25,649 bases of DNA from an uncultured Aquincola sp. (GTDB lineage: Bacteria; Pseudomonadota; Gammaproteobacteria; Burkholderiales; Burkholderiaceae), in the NCBI GenBank assembly GCA_937883885.1, contig CAKZXL010000908.1, positions 1 to 25,649 of the forward strand, given 5' to 3'. Numbering within the stretch: the stretch's first letter is position 1; every line of letters starts with the position of its first letter. This document shows positions 1-8,204 of this stretch, piece by piece. Below the pieces are notes generated by a model that saw only the letters and a program-made list of their open reading frames with translations, had not been told where the DNA came from and did no database searches. The position numbers and the translations under genes are program-made.

Positions 1-158
1 CGCTTGACCCATTCGTTCAGCGTCTGCGGCACGCAGCCAATCTTGGGCGCGATGGACTCGATGGCCGCCCACAGCGACGGGTACTCCCCTCGGTGCTCCT
101 GCACCATCCTCACCGCACGCTCACGCACCTCGGGTGAGAACTTGTTCGACTTGCTCAT
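1..158 (-). CDS. IS3-family transposase OrfA, N-terminal part (partial)
   Basis: The ATG at 158 opens a frame with no stop down to the window edge (52 codons visible). The protein begins [20 protein letters not shown] and continues with [17 protein letters not shown] and QTLNEWV. This is the classic N-terminus of IS3-family OrfA, a helix-turn-helix protein that binds the element's ends. In this family OrfA is normally joined to the DDE-type OrfB by programmed frameshifting, but OrfB lies outside the window. Its leader to the terminal repeat is about 50 bases, as usual for these elements. Identity is clear; functionality is unknown. Confidence 0.85.
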   Translation of the reverse strand, partial: MSKSNKFSPEVRERAVRMVQEHRGEYPSLWAAIESIAPKIGCVPQTLNEWVK

Positions 159-208
159 GGCTCAATCCTCTCAGAGTGTTGAGCCTCCTCGAAACCCGGG
201 GCGGTTCA
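1..208 (-). mobile_element. IS3-family insertion sequence, left end (cut by window edge)
   Basis: The minus-strand sequence starting at 208 reads TGAACCGCCCCGGG, a terminal inverted repeat typical of IS3-family elements in Burkholderiales. About 50 bases further in is the ATG of an OrfA-type transposase that runs off the window. The other end and the target-site duplication are outside, so intactness cannot be judged. The element borders the beta-helix genes and may mark one edge of the EPS island. The outer boundary at 208 is inferred from the TGA start of the repeat. Confidence 0.75.
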
Positions 209-566
209 GTCTGGCTGACAACAGCAGGTCTGCCTGATCTGGTTCGTGAGGACCGCTCCTGTGGGCATCAGATGTCCAGTCCACCAAGCACCCCACCTAT
301 GCCTCGATGAATCGCCCTGGACATCCCCTGATGCGTGCGCCCCTAAACGCAATGCGTTCCGGGACGGCATGGAGTACCCAAGCGCACTGGCCAACAAGGC
401 GGTAGCGACGCCCAATTTGTCACCCACTCAGGACCGCGGACAACACAGCTCTTGCACAACAAGTTCGCAAGGACAGAACTGCACAAGTCCGCAGCTCTTC
501 CAGTCGACCCAAGTCCTCAGAGCAGGACTCGCCGGGCATGCACGGAGAACCGGGTTCACGTAGAGC
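209..566. other. Non-coding stretch between the IS end and a candidate small ORF
   Basis: I see no convincing gene on either strand: the open frames here have composition unlike proteins. One imperfect inverted repeat is visible. CATCAGATGTCC at 266-277 pairs with GGACATCCCCTGATG at 319-333 apart from three extra bases. The arms are about 40 bases apart. It could be a remnant of another mobile element or chance. No clear sigma-70 or sigma-54 promoter was found by eye. Confidence 0.4.
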
Positions 567-711
567 GTGAACCAGGCACCTCTCGTCAGCCGCACCGACG
601 ACGACCTGCTCTCACACATGGCCGAAGCGGCCATTGCCGATCACGAACACGGCCAGTTACAGGAAGAACTCGCCCTTACAAACCTTCTCTCAGGCTCCCT
701 AGTGGGGAGCC
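553..711 (+). other. Cluster of three perfect hairpins upstream of the beta-helix lipoprotein gene
   Basis: Three uninterrupted inverted repeats are visible. GGTTCACG-TAGAG-CGTGAACC is at 553-573, ATGGCCG-AAG-CGGCCAT at 618-634 and GGCTCCC-TAGTG-GGGAGCC at 693-711. The first and third have nearly the same five-base loop (TAGAG, TAGTG). They lie 80-240 bases before the ATG at 790 and could form a structured 5' leader. None is followed by a U-tract on the plus strand, so they are not obvious intrinsic terminators. The block overlaps a candidate small ORF, which is a competing explanation. Confidence 0.3.
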
Positions 712-728
712 CGAAAAGAGACCAGTAA
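567..728 (+). CDS. Candidate small protein, 53 aa, unknown function
   Basis: A frame from GTG 567 to TAA 728 encodes a peptide that looks protein-like. It has an acidic patch (RTDDDLLSHMAEAAIADHEH), then a Q/E/L-rich helix-like part (GQLQEELALTNLLSGSL) and a basic tail. The codon third positions are mostly G or C, as in the neighbouring genes. An in-frame TAG at 561-563 blocks extension upstream, and ATG 618 is an alternative start giving 36 residues. No good ribosome binding site precedes GTG 567. I do not recognise a family. It could instead be the 3' end of a gene broken before the IS insertion, or a chance frame across the hairpin cluster. Confidence 0.3.
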   Translation: MNQAPLVSRTDDDLLSHMAEAAIADHEHGQLQEELALTNLLSGSLVGSPKRDQ

Positions 729-789
729 CCCGGCCACACGGCGTCAACCCCTTGTCATTCCCCTCCGCGCAATCCACGGACGCAACTCA

Positions 790-3700
790 ATGAACACAAA
801 GCAAAACTCGTCACGTTTCTACGGCGTGCTTTGGACCAGCGCCATCCTCACCCTCACAGCGTGCGGCGGCGGCACGGGCAGTACGCCTGAGTCCGTGGAA
901 GGCACGCAAACCGGGGCAACACGCGAACTCGTAAGCAACGGCCCTGACGGTCCGCCAGTTGCAGACTTCCAAACTGAGGACAAACGCGCTTCAGCCGCCG
1001 ACCGCAAGAGCGACGACGACAATGCAAGCTCAGCAACAGCCGCCGCACAGGCTGACTCCAACCCGCCACCAGAGGCCACGCCGACCGACAATGCTCAAGC
1101 CACGGAAGTCGGAACAGGGACGGAGACACTCGAGTACGCTGCACAAGGAACCGCCTCCCGTCTGAGTGCTGACACCGCTGCGAACCCGCTCGACATCTTT
1201 GTCTCCCTCGACGGCAAAGATACATGGACTGGCCGGCTACCCAGCCCAAACGCCACCATGACGGACGGCCCGCTTCGCACGGTCAACGCGGCCCAAGCCC
1301 GGGCGCGCCGCGAGGTTGCCTCCATGAATCTGGGTGCACCCAGGAGGCCAATCCATGTACGAATCTCAGCAGGCCAATACCGACTGACAGCCCCCCTCGT
1401 ATTTGGACCCCAAGACTCCGGCGTCAATGGTGCCCCCGTCATCTATCGCGCCGAGGTGCCCGGCTCGGTTACATTCACGGGCGGCGTCCAAATTGGCGTA
1501 GTTCAACCCGTCGCAGCAGCAGGAACAGTCGTCGCATTACCCTCCCCCGCGCTCGACACGGCCAACATGCGCGGCGGAACCCAGCTCTTTGTCAACGCTC
1601 AGCGAGCGACGCTCGCACGCACCCCAAATGCAGGCAACTACTGGTTCGTCACAAAACCTGTTCAGTTGCCGGACGAACCGTCCGCGAAGACGGGCTATGA
1701 AGCCTTTGCACCACCCACGGCCGCATTGGCAGCGATCAACGGCCTGAGCCCAGCCGACCGGAATCAAGCAGTCCTCCATGTCATGCAGGCATGGAGCAGC
1801 GGGCATCACCGGGTTTCAAGTTTACCGACGCCAGCCGGCAGCGTGCGCGTAGCCCCGCGGGCTCTCTGGCCCTTTCTGCACTTCGGCACAGACCAACGCT
1901 TTTATCTCGAGAACGTCAGTTCTGCGCTCGACGCCCCCGGCGAGTGGCTATGGGACTCAAGCGGGCTCCGCTACATTACTACCGCAGCAGACGTCGGCAA
2001 GCAGCTCGTCTTTGAATTGCCCGTCTTGGAGCAACTCATTCAGATTAGGGGCTCGGCGGCAACAAATGAATGGGTGCAAGACCTCGAATTCCGAGGCCTG
2101 AGCTTCGCTCATACCCGCAGAATCACGGCTACTGGCGGAAACGTCGACGGTCAGGCCGGCGTACAGATTGGTGCAGCCATTGAAGTAGACGCTGCGCGTC
2201 GCGTCGTTATCGACGGTTGCACCATCACGCGAACTGGCGGTTACGCTGTATGGCTCCGCAACAGCGTACGAGACACGACGGTAAGCAATTGCCGCATGAA
2301 CGACCTGGGCGCTGGCGGAATAAAAGTAGGCTTGGCAGCCCAACCTTCAACGGAGGTTAATGGCACAGGCGCCAACGTTGTACACAGCAACATCGTCAGC
2401 AACACAGGAAAGCAGATACCTGGCGCTGTCGGCATCTGGGTCGGCCAGAGTTCCGACAACACAATCTCGAACAACCTGGTCGCAAACACAACCTACACAG
2501 GCATATCGGTCGGATGGTCATGGTCCTACGGCAACAGCAACGCTGCAAGGAACATCATTCGGAACAACCTGCTCGTCAATATCGGAATGGGTGAAATGTC
2601 CGACATCGGCGGCATCTACACTTTGGGCGAATCACCTGGGACCATTATCAGTGGAAATGTCATCCATGAAGTCAGGCCATATCCTGGCTATGGGGCCGGT
2701 GCGTTTGGGCTCTACAATGACGAAGCTTCAACCGGCGTTACATGGGAGCGAAACATCGTCGTGGGCACCGATGCTGGCGGATATCTCCTCCACTACGGCA
2801 GAAACAACAAGGTTCGCAGCAATGTGCTCGCGTATGGCGATCGTGGCGAAGTCCGCGTTACCGTGGCTGACCCGCTGCTAACCAAACTCGACTTCAGCGG
2901 CAATTTGCTGCTGCCTAAGAACCCGTCGCCATTGGTCGCTTACGCTACCGCGCCCGACGTCTCCTACTCAAGCAACCGCGTAAGCAATCGCACGCTCGCA
3001 GGCGCATTGGATCTGGCGAAATGCGGTAGTGGTTGCACCATCAGTTCAGCCGTATTGTCGATCGGCAAGGATCCGCGCAACATCACTCTGGCCGGCGTAG
3101 ATCCTGAAACAGCGGCGTGGGTCACGCAAGTGGCCTCCAATTCCGGGCCGATCGGATTGGCAGCGAACATGATTCCACCGGTCAACGCAGACCTTCCCAA
3201 GCCAATCGCAGCGCCACCCGTCAGTTACGAGACCGATATCGCAGGCACCAACATCGGCGGCAAACCGCTGAATCTCAAATACCTTACTGGCATCAACCCA
3301 GCCGCGATCTCCGTTCAGGTCGACCCTACCGCTACGTCCGGCAAATGTCTGCGCTTTACGGAATCCCTCGCCAACGTGTTTCGTTGGGAACCGGTTGCCG
3401 TGGCACTCCTGAACCATACCGGCGGCAGTACCACGGTTGAATTCTCGATCAAGATTGATGCCAACGCGAACTTCTTGCATGAATGGCGAGACGCAGGCAT
3501 CAACTATCGTACCGGCCCTGCCTTACGCATCCGACCGAGCGGCATCGATGTGGCAGGCCGAACAGTTGCACCGGCACCCGTTGGCGAGTGGGTTACCTTG
3601 AGGATTACCGCAGCACTCGGAAAGGAATCCGGCACCTGGGGCCTTCAGGTAAAATACAGCGACGGGAAGATCGTGAAAGTCGACGGCCTGACAAACAAGG

Positions 3701-3807
3701 ACCCAAGTTGGAACAAAATGGCATGGGCAGGATTCATCTCTGACGCAGGTGTGCTGTCGACTTCCTGCATTGGCGGCATCACCGCCGACAATGCGACTGG
3801 AAGCTGA
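790..3807 (+). CDS. Parallel beta-helix lipoprotein, GH141-like, with C-terminal jelly-roll-like domain
   Basis: The N-terminus is a lipoprotein signal with lipobox LTAC (Cys25). Glycines follow rather than Asp, which favours outer-membrane sorting. Residues about 30-130 are a low-complexity, Ala/Thr/Asp-rich linker. From about 134 (IFVSLDGKDTWTG, then DGPLRTVNAAQ) to about 770 is a right-handed parallel beta-helix. Features such as PQDSGVNGAPVIYRA, TFTGGVQ and RFYLENV..ALDAPGEW resemble the layout of GH141 glycosidases. A separate C-terminal domain (about 815-1000) contains HEW-RDAGINYRTGPALRI and looks like a concanavalin/laminin-G-type jelly roll. It is a close paralogue of the next gene, roughly half identical by eye. 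A role in trimming or modifying the polymer made by the adjacent EPS operon is inference; a lyase or epimerase is also possible. GGA lies 9 bases before the ATG. Confidence 0.8.
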   Translation: MNTKQNSSRFYGVLWTSAILTLTACGGGTGSTPESVEGTQTGATRELVSNGPDGPPVADFQTEDKRASAADRKSDDDNASSATAAAQADSNPPPEATPTDNAQATEVGTGTETLEYAAQGTASRLSADTAANPLDIFVSLDGKDTWTGRLPSPNATMTDGPLRTVNAAQARARREVASMNLGAPRRPIHVRISAGQYRLTAPLVFGPQDSGVNGAPVIYRAEVPGSVTFTGGVQIGVVQPVAAAGTVVALPSPALDTANMRGGTQLFVNAQRATLARTPNAGNYWFVTKPVQLPDEPSAKTGYEAFAPPTAALAAINGLSPADRNQAVLHVMQAWSSGHHRVSSLPTPAGSVRVAPRALWPFLHFGTDQRFYLENVSSALDAPGEWLWDSSGLRYITTAADVGKQLVFELPVLEQLIQIRGSAATNEWVQDLEFRGLSFAHTRRITATGGNVDGQAGVQIGAAIEVDAARRVVIDGCTITRTGGYAVWLRNSVRDTTVSNCRMNDLGAGGIKVGLAAQPSTEVNGTGANVVHSNIVSNTGKQIPGAVGIWVGQSSDNTISNNLVANTTYTGISVGWSWSYGNSNAARNIIRNNLLVNIGMGEMSDIGGIYTLGESPGTIISGNVIHEVRPYPGYGAGAFGLYNDEASTGVTWERNIVVGTDAGGYLLHYGRNNKVRSNVLAYGDRGEVRVTVADPLLTKLDFSGNLLLPKNPSPLVAYATAPDVSYSSNRVSNRTLAGALDLAKCGSGCTISSAVLSIGKDPRNITLAGVDPETAAWVTQVASNSGPIGLAANMIPPVNADLPKPIAAPPVSYETDIAGTNIGGKPLNLKYLTGINPAAISVQVDPTATSGKCLRFTESLANVFRWEPVAVALLNHTGGSTTVEFSIKIDANANFLHEWRDAGINYRTGPALRIRPSGIDVAGRTVAPAPVGEWVTLRITAALGKESGTWGLQVKYSDGKIVKVDGLTNKDPSWNKMAWAGFISDAGVLSTSCIGGITADNATGS

Positions 3808-4187
3808 CTACAGTTCGCGCGTCCTCCTCGTCAATGGCAGTCGCTCAGCGCTGACTAGCATTGGCGCTCAGTGCACATGATTCTGTATCAGAGCATGTCT
3901 GTTTTTACCCAACCCACGGCGGTTCATCCAGGATCGCCCTGTCTGCGCACGGAGCATGGACCCCGTTACCCCTACCGCAGACCACTACGATACCGAGCGA
4001 ACCTGTGGGGTCTTCTAAGCAGCCGTCAACGAAAGACTCTCTAGCCATGAGGGCGAGCATCGAGATCCCCCTATGGAGCTCTGTGTACAGGTCAACGTGT
4101 GGCTGCCGACGGCTCAATGACAGGTCCGGCTGGAGGGACAGTGTATGCTGCGCATACACGCGCTCCTCCGCCGCGCCAAGCTTCACG
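3808..4187 (+). other. Intergenic region between the two beta-helix genes
   Basis: The 380 bases between the paralogues hold no convincing gene. The downstream frame stays open from about 3861, but the residues it would add are not protein-like and would bury the signal peptide. A weak promoter-like pair, TTGGCG (3861-3866) and TGTATC (3884-3889) with a 17-base spacer, is present. The striking element is the perfect inverted repeat at 4141-4159. No hairpin with a T-tract follows the first gene, so co-transcription is possible. Confidence 0.4.
4141..4159. promoter_or_regulatory. Perfect 8-bp inverted repeat, possible operator or leader stem-loop
   Basis: GTGTATGC and GCATACAC are exact inverted repeats separated by TGC. 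The 19-bp palindrome ends 28 bases before the start codon at 4188. The symmetry is typical of a dimeric-repressor site. With a three-base loop it could also form a stem in the mRNA leader. No matching element was seen before the paralogue at 790. The regulator is unknown. Confidence 0.4.
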
Positions 4188-6914
4188 ATGCACACGCTCA
4201 CGTTATTTGTATTGCTTACGCTTCTGGGCACATCGAGCTTTGCTCAGAATGAAATCGTCTTGCATGTTGCGACCGACGGCAACGACAACTGGAGCGGACT
4301 ATCCAGTAAAGCACAGGCCGGAGACGGTCCGCTGCGCACTCTCCTTGCAGCGCAACGCACTGCCCGTCAGGCGTTAGACCAACAACGACGGTTTGGCGGC
4401 TCGGTCAAGGTGCTCATTCATCCGGGAATCTACGAAATTGATGCTCCGCTCATTTTCGACCAGCGAGATTCTGGTCTTCCCGGAAAGCCAACGGTCTATC
4501 AGGCCTCTGAGCCGGGCACCGTTACGATCTCCGGGGGCAAGCGACTACTTGCCCAAGGCACCACCGGCAAGTCGGAGGTTGTATTCAGTTCAAACGGAAC
4601 CAATGCAGGGTTTTGGACCGGTGGTCCTCAGCTCTACGTAAACGGCAGGCGGGCAATTCTGGCTCGGGAACCAAACATCGGTCGCGATTGGTTTGTTGGT
4701 CAAGCCGTGGCTGTGCCGGGTGAATCTCCTTCCTCCCTCGGTCACGAAGCATTCATTGCATCAAAACCGGCGCTCAGCTTCCTCAACGGCCTGAGCGCCT
4801 CCGATCGCGAACGGGCACTTATACACATAATGCAGTCGTGGTCGTCTGGACGCCATCGAATAGGCGGAGCCGCACCTGAAGGCTCTCTTAGAGTGACGCC
4901 GAGGTCACGTTGGCCGTTTCTATTCTTCGGTACAAGCCAACGATTCTATGTGGAGAACGTAACAGCGGCCCTGGACCAGCCAGGAGAGTGGGTTGGCGTG
5001 GGCACAGATGTCCACTATTTGCCACGCCCTGACGACGATGTTCCGCTAAACGCGGTCCTACCCTACATCGGCCACCTCTTGATCATACGCGGTGCAGGGC
5101 CGACCGGCCCGTACGTAGAAAACGTCGCGTTCCGTGATTTAGGCTTTGCATATACTCAAGCACCGACGCCCGCAAACGGCTGGGTAGATACACAGGCTGC
5201 CGTGGATATCGGAGCAGCCATTCAAGTCGACTTTGCTCATAACATTGCAATCCTCGGCTGTCGCATCGAATCTACCGGTGGATATGGCATCTGGCTCCGC
5301 GATAGCGTCAGAAACAGCACCATCAGCGGATGCAGTATGCGCAACCTCGGAGCTGGTGGAGTAAAAATCGGAACACCGAAGATTGCGGGCGCAGCACCAT
5401 CAACAGTCACCGGCGAAAACACGGTTAGTGACAACACCATAATGGAAACTGGCGGCCAGTTTCCCGGCGCGGTCGGCATATGGCTCGGCCAGACGTTTGA
5501 TAACATCGTGCGGCGCAACTCTATCCGGGATACAACCTACACCGGAATATCAGTCGGATGGCAATGGGGCTATTCGACCACGACATCCGGACGTAATCAG
5601 ATCGTCGGAAATTCGCTTTTAAATATCGGCCGTGGCAGGATGTCCGATCTAGGGGGTATCTACACGCTCGGCCCATCGCCTGGGACTGTCATTGCTGATA
5701 ATCTTATCAGAGAAGTACGAGGGTATCGCGAGCTCGGCGCCGGAGCCTGGGGAATTTACAACGACGAGGGCAGCAGCGACATACTTGTTGAGAATAACGT
5801 TGTAATTGGAACGGATTCTGGCGCCTATCATCTACACTACGGCCGAAATATTCAGCTCAAGGGCAACGTATTCGCACAGGGAGACGGCCCTGAAGTATCG
5901 CTTACTCGTAGTGACCCGGAGAAAACGCGGCTCATTCTGCGCGGCAATCTGCTACTGACTGGGAACGCGCAACCTTTCTCTAGCTTGGTCAAGCCTCCCG
6001 ATGCATACTTCTTCAACAATCTGATTGCGCCTCTCGCCAACAATCAGGTACTCGATCTAAAGTCATGTGCGGAAGGTTGCGAGCGTTCTTCCGCGGGGAT
6101 CACTCTCGGGCGAAGTCAGCAACAGATCCAGTTCTCTGGGGTGAACCCTGACATGGCTCGACGTTGGATAGAAGCCGCAGCGAACGCTGGCGCCCCTGGC
6201 GCACCCCCAGCAGCTCTTGGAGCAGCAACGAAGAATGCAGGAGTGAAGCCGAGCCCCATCACTGCCAAAGATCGGGCAAGACTTTCCGCGTCTGCTTCTG
6301 CGGATTCGTTGACTCCAGCGGAAGCACCTCAACTCCAGGTTACCTTGGACCTTATCTCGACTCCGGAAGGAGCAAGACCCGCTGGTTGGCGATACCTGCC
6401 AGAGATGCCACGTGAAGCGATGGAGGTTGTCGCTGACAGTACAGCTAGAGGTCAACGTTGCTTGAAGTTCAGTGACTCCCCGAAGTTTGAACATGGGTTC
6501 GAACCGTACATGTTCGTGCGCCTCAATCACGCTAAGGGTACTTCAACAGCAAGCTTCTCGATACGCGTAGACGAGAGCGCCGAGTTCATCCATGAATGGA
6601 GGGATGATGCGGCACCCTATCGAACCGGCCCGTCCTTACGGATCACACGAAAAGGTGTAGAGGCGGCGGGACGTTTGATTGCGCCCGTGCGACCAGGCGA
6701 GTGGCTAAGTATCACTGTGAGCGCCGCGGTTGACGGACTAACCGGCTGGAACATTCGCATCACTGACTCTGAAGGCGAGAGTTACAGCGCCACGGCACTG
6801 CCGCACAAAGCCGCCGGCTGGCGCGGATTGCGGTGGCTTGGATTTATCTCCAATGCCGTCGTGACATCGGCGACTTGCCTCGCTTCAGCCAGCGTTACTA
6901 GCGACGCGCGTTGA
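4188..6914 (+). CDS. Secreted parallel beta-helix protein, GH141-like (paralogue of the 790-3807 gene)
   Basis: I start this gene at ATG 4188 because MHTLTLFVLLTLLGTSSFA-QN is a clean Sec signal peptide with a type I cleavage site after residue 19; the longer open frame upstream is not protein-like. The mature protein begins directly with the beta-helix fold (VATDGNDNWSG, DGPLRTLLAAQ) without the disordered linker of its lipoprotein paralogue. It shares most motifs with it: RDSGLPGKPTVYQA, MQSWSSGRHRI, QRFYVENV..ALDQPGEW, and repeated asparagine-ladder turns in the middle. The C-terminal domain has FIHEWRDDAAPYRTGPSLRI. A Pro/Ala-rich stretch of about 70 residues links the two domains. It is likely periplasmic or released, acting on a polysaccharide; substrate and reaction are unknown. 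The 3' end overlaps the convergent glycosyltransferase gene by 17 bases. Confidence 0.8.
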   Translation: MHTLTLFVLLTLLGTSSFAQNEIVLHVATDGNDNWSGLSSKAQAGDGPLRTLLAAQRTARQALDQQRRFGGSVKVLIHPGIYEIDAPLIFDQRDSGLPGKPTVYQASEPGTVTISGGKRLLAQGTTGKSEVVFSSNGTNAGFWTGGPQLYVNGRRAILAREPNIGRDWFVGQAVAVPGESPSSLGHEAFIASKPALSFLNGLSASDRERALIHIMQSWSSGRHRIGGAAPEGSLRVTPRSRWPFLFFGTSQRFYVENVTAALDQPGEWVGVGTDVHYLPRPDDDVPLNAVLPYIGHLLIIRGAGPTGPYVENVAFRDLGFAYTQAPTPANGWVDTQAAVDIGAAIQVDFAHNIAILGCRIESTGGYGIWLRDSVRNSTISGCSMRNLGAGGVKIGTPKIAGAAPSTVTGENTVSDNTIMETGGQFPGAVGIWLGQTFDNIVRRNSIRDTTYTGISVGWQWGYSTTTSGRNQIVGNSLLNIGRGRMSDLGGIYTLGPSPGTVIADNLIREVRGYRELGAGAWGIYNDEGSSDILVENNVVIGTDSGAYHLHYGRNIQLKGNVFAQGDGPEVSLTRSDPEKTRLILRGNLLLTGNAQPFSSLVKPPDAYFFNNLIAPLANNQVLDLKSCAEGCERSSAGITLGRSQQQIQFSGVNPDMARRWIEAAANAGAPGAPPAALGAATKNAGVKPSPITAKDRARLSASASADSLTPAEAPQLQVTLDLISTPEGARPAGWRYLPEMPREAMEVVADSTARGQRCLKFSDSPKFEHGFEPYMFVRLNHAKGTSTASFSIRVDESAEFIHEWRDDAAPYRTGPSLRITRKGVEAAGRLIAPVRPGEWLSITVSAAVDGLTGWNIRITDSEGESYSATALPHKAAGWRGLRWLGFISNAVVTSATCLASASVTSDAR

Positions 6915-8151
6915 CAGACTCATGCTTGAGCGTCTCCAGCGCTTTCTCGAAGCGGCTCATGATCGCATCTATGCCGAGGTACTGCTCAGCGTAGACTCTA
7001 CCCTTGCTTCCCAACTCTGCACGCCGCGACGGGTCGCCCGAAAGCGATTTAAGCGTGCTCACCAGAGCCGCACAGTCGCCCGGATCAATGCGACACCCCG
7101 CAGCATCAAGCACTTGGCCAAGCTGTGTATCCGCAGAAGCAGTGCCCACTGTGGCCCGACCACTGGCCAGCATGCCCGTTAGCTTTGATGGCATCACCAA
7201 ATCGGCAGCCGAGGCCAGCTGCGGCAAGACATGAATATCAGCAGCATTCAGCATTTCGTTGAGCCGATCGACCGGCTGCAACGGTAGCCAGATGACATTC
7301 GACAGGCCAGCGGCACGAAGCTCCAATCTCTCCCGCGCGGCACCGCTACCAGCAAGAACAAAGTGGACATTAGATTGATGGACCATCTCCCTGGCGGCAT
7401 CAATCACTATCTCCAGACCCTGCTTTTCCCCCATGTTTCCAGCGTAAAGGACCACCACATCCTTGTCACCAAAACCCAATTCAGAACGTATGAAGTTGGG
7501 ACCGGTGAGCGGGAACACCGAACGTAGATCAACCCAATTTGGGAACTCAACGGTACGGCTCGGTAATACACCCTTCTCGACAAGGCGTTCCACCATCCGC
7601 GGCGAGATACTAGACGCGCGGTCAAACCGAGCAAGCAACCCAGATTCCATGGACAAGGCAAATCGACGCAGCCAGCCTCCTCGTTTGCCCAAACCAAGGC
7701 TGAACATCGCGTCTACTTCGAAGTCTTGAACGTGGATCCAAGCTGGAACACGAAAAATCCGCGCAACCAACAGTGCGACCGGTGCGACGAACAAGGTCGG
7801 TACCACGATGAACAGAACCTCGGGCCGGCGATGGAGTGAGCGCCACAACGCGGGAAGGCTTGAAACTGCGAAGCTGAACAGATGAGCCAGGCGCCGTAAG
7901 GTCGTTTGGCGCCGCGGGACCCACAACGGACACCGTGTGATCTGGATAGAACTATTGGGACCCCACGACTCGACGCGATAGCGTACCCCACCATAATCGC
8001 TGGGTACGCGCCAAGCTGGGTAGTACGGAGGGGCCGTCACAACATTAACGTCATGGCCGCGCTCCGCTAGCCAAGCCACCATTTCGCCACTGTACTTGCC
8101 AATACCCGTCAGCTCAGGCCAGAAGTTCAATCCGTAGAGAAGCAGTCGCAT
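6898..8151 (-). CDS. Glycosyltransferase family 4, WcaI-like
   Basis: At 417 aa it has the usual length for WcaI-type enzymes. The start MRLLLYGLNFWPELTGIGKY and the following HDVNVVTAPPYYPAW are typical of WcaI, named for colanic acid synthesis. The second Rossmann domain shows VLYAGNMGEKQGLE (about 235-250), the region that contacts the nucleotide sugar. Further on is a PSKLTGMLASGRATVGTA segment, equivalent to the E-x7-E region. A hydrophobic stretch near residues 110-140 suggests membrane association. It would transfer one sugar to the growing lipid-linked repeat at the cytoplasmic face. It is the last gene of the long minus-strand operon, 53 bases after the preceding GT2. Donor and acceptor cannot be read from sequence. 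Confidence 0.85.
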   Translation of the reverse strand: MRLLLYGLNFWPELTGIGKYSGEMVAWLAERGHDVNVVTAPPYYPAWRVPSDYGGVRYRVESWGPNSSIQITRCPLWVPRRQTTLRRLAHLFSFAVSSLPALWRSLHRRPEVLFIVVPTLFVAPVALLVARIFRVPAWIHVQDFEVDAMFSLGLGKRGGWLRRFALSMESGLLARFDRASSISPRMVERLVEKGVLPSRTVEFPNWVDLRSVFPLTGPNFIRSELGFGDKDVVVLYAGNMGEKQGLEIVIDAAREMVHQSNVHFVLAGSGAARERLELRAAGLSNVIWLPLQPVDRLNEMLNAADIHVLPQLASAADLVMPSKLTGMLASGRATVGTASADTQLGQVLDAAGCRIDPGDCAALVSTLKSLSGDPSRRAELGSKGRVYAEQYLGIDAIMSRFEKALETLKHESVNARR

Positions 8152-8204
8152 CGCTTTTTCATATCACTGGGCAGGGTTCCCAAATTAAGACATCGTCGCA
8201 CCGC

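Noticed and set aside
3861..3876. Sigma-54 -24/-12 site, of interest because some exosortase systems use PrsR/PrsK control
   Set aside because: GG and GC are one base too close here, and similar near-misses occur elsewhere by chance.
3861..3889. TTGGCG-N17-TGTATC as a sigma-70 promoter for the second beta-helix gene
   Set aside because: Only 4/6 and 3/6 matches; too weak to list as a promoter.
3877..4044. A 55-codon plus-strand ORF between the paralogues
   Set aside because: The peptide is Pro/Arg-rich with no recognisable features and no ribosome binding site; it is likely chance.
3861..4187. N-terminal extension of the second beta-helix gene from 3861
   Set aside because: The residues it adds are not protein-like and would place a signal peptide about 110 residues inside the protein. 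ATG 4188 gives a clean signal peptide.
790..6914. PEP-CTERM tails on the two beta-helix proteins
   Set aside because: Both C-termini lack the P-E-P motif, hydrophobic helix and basic end, so they are not evident exosortase substrates.
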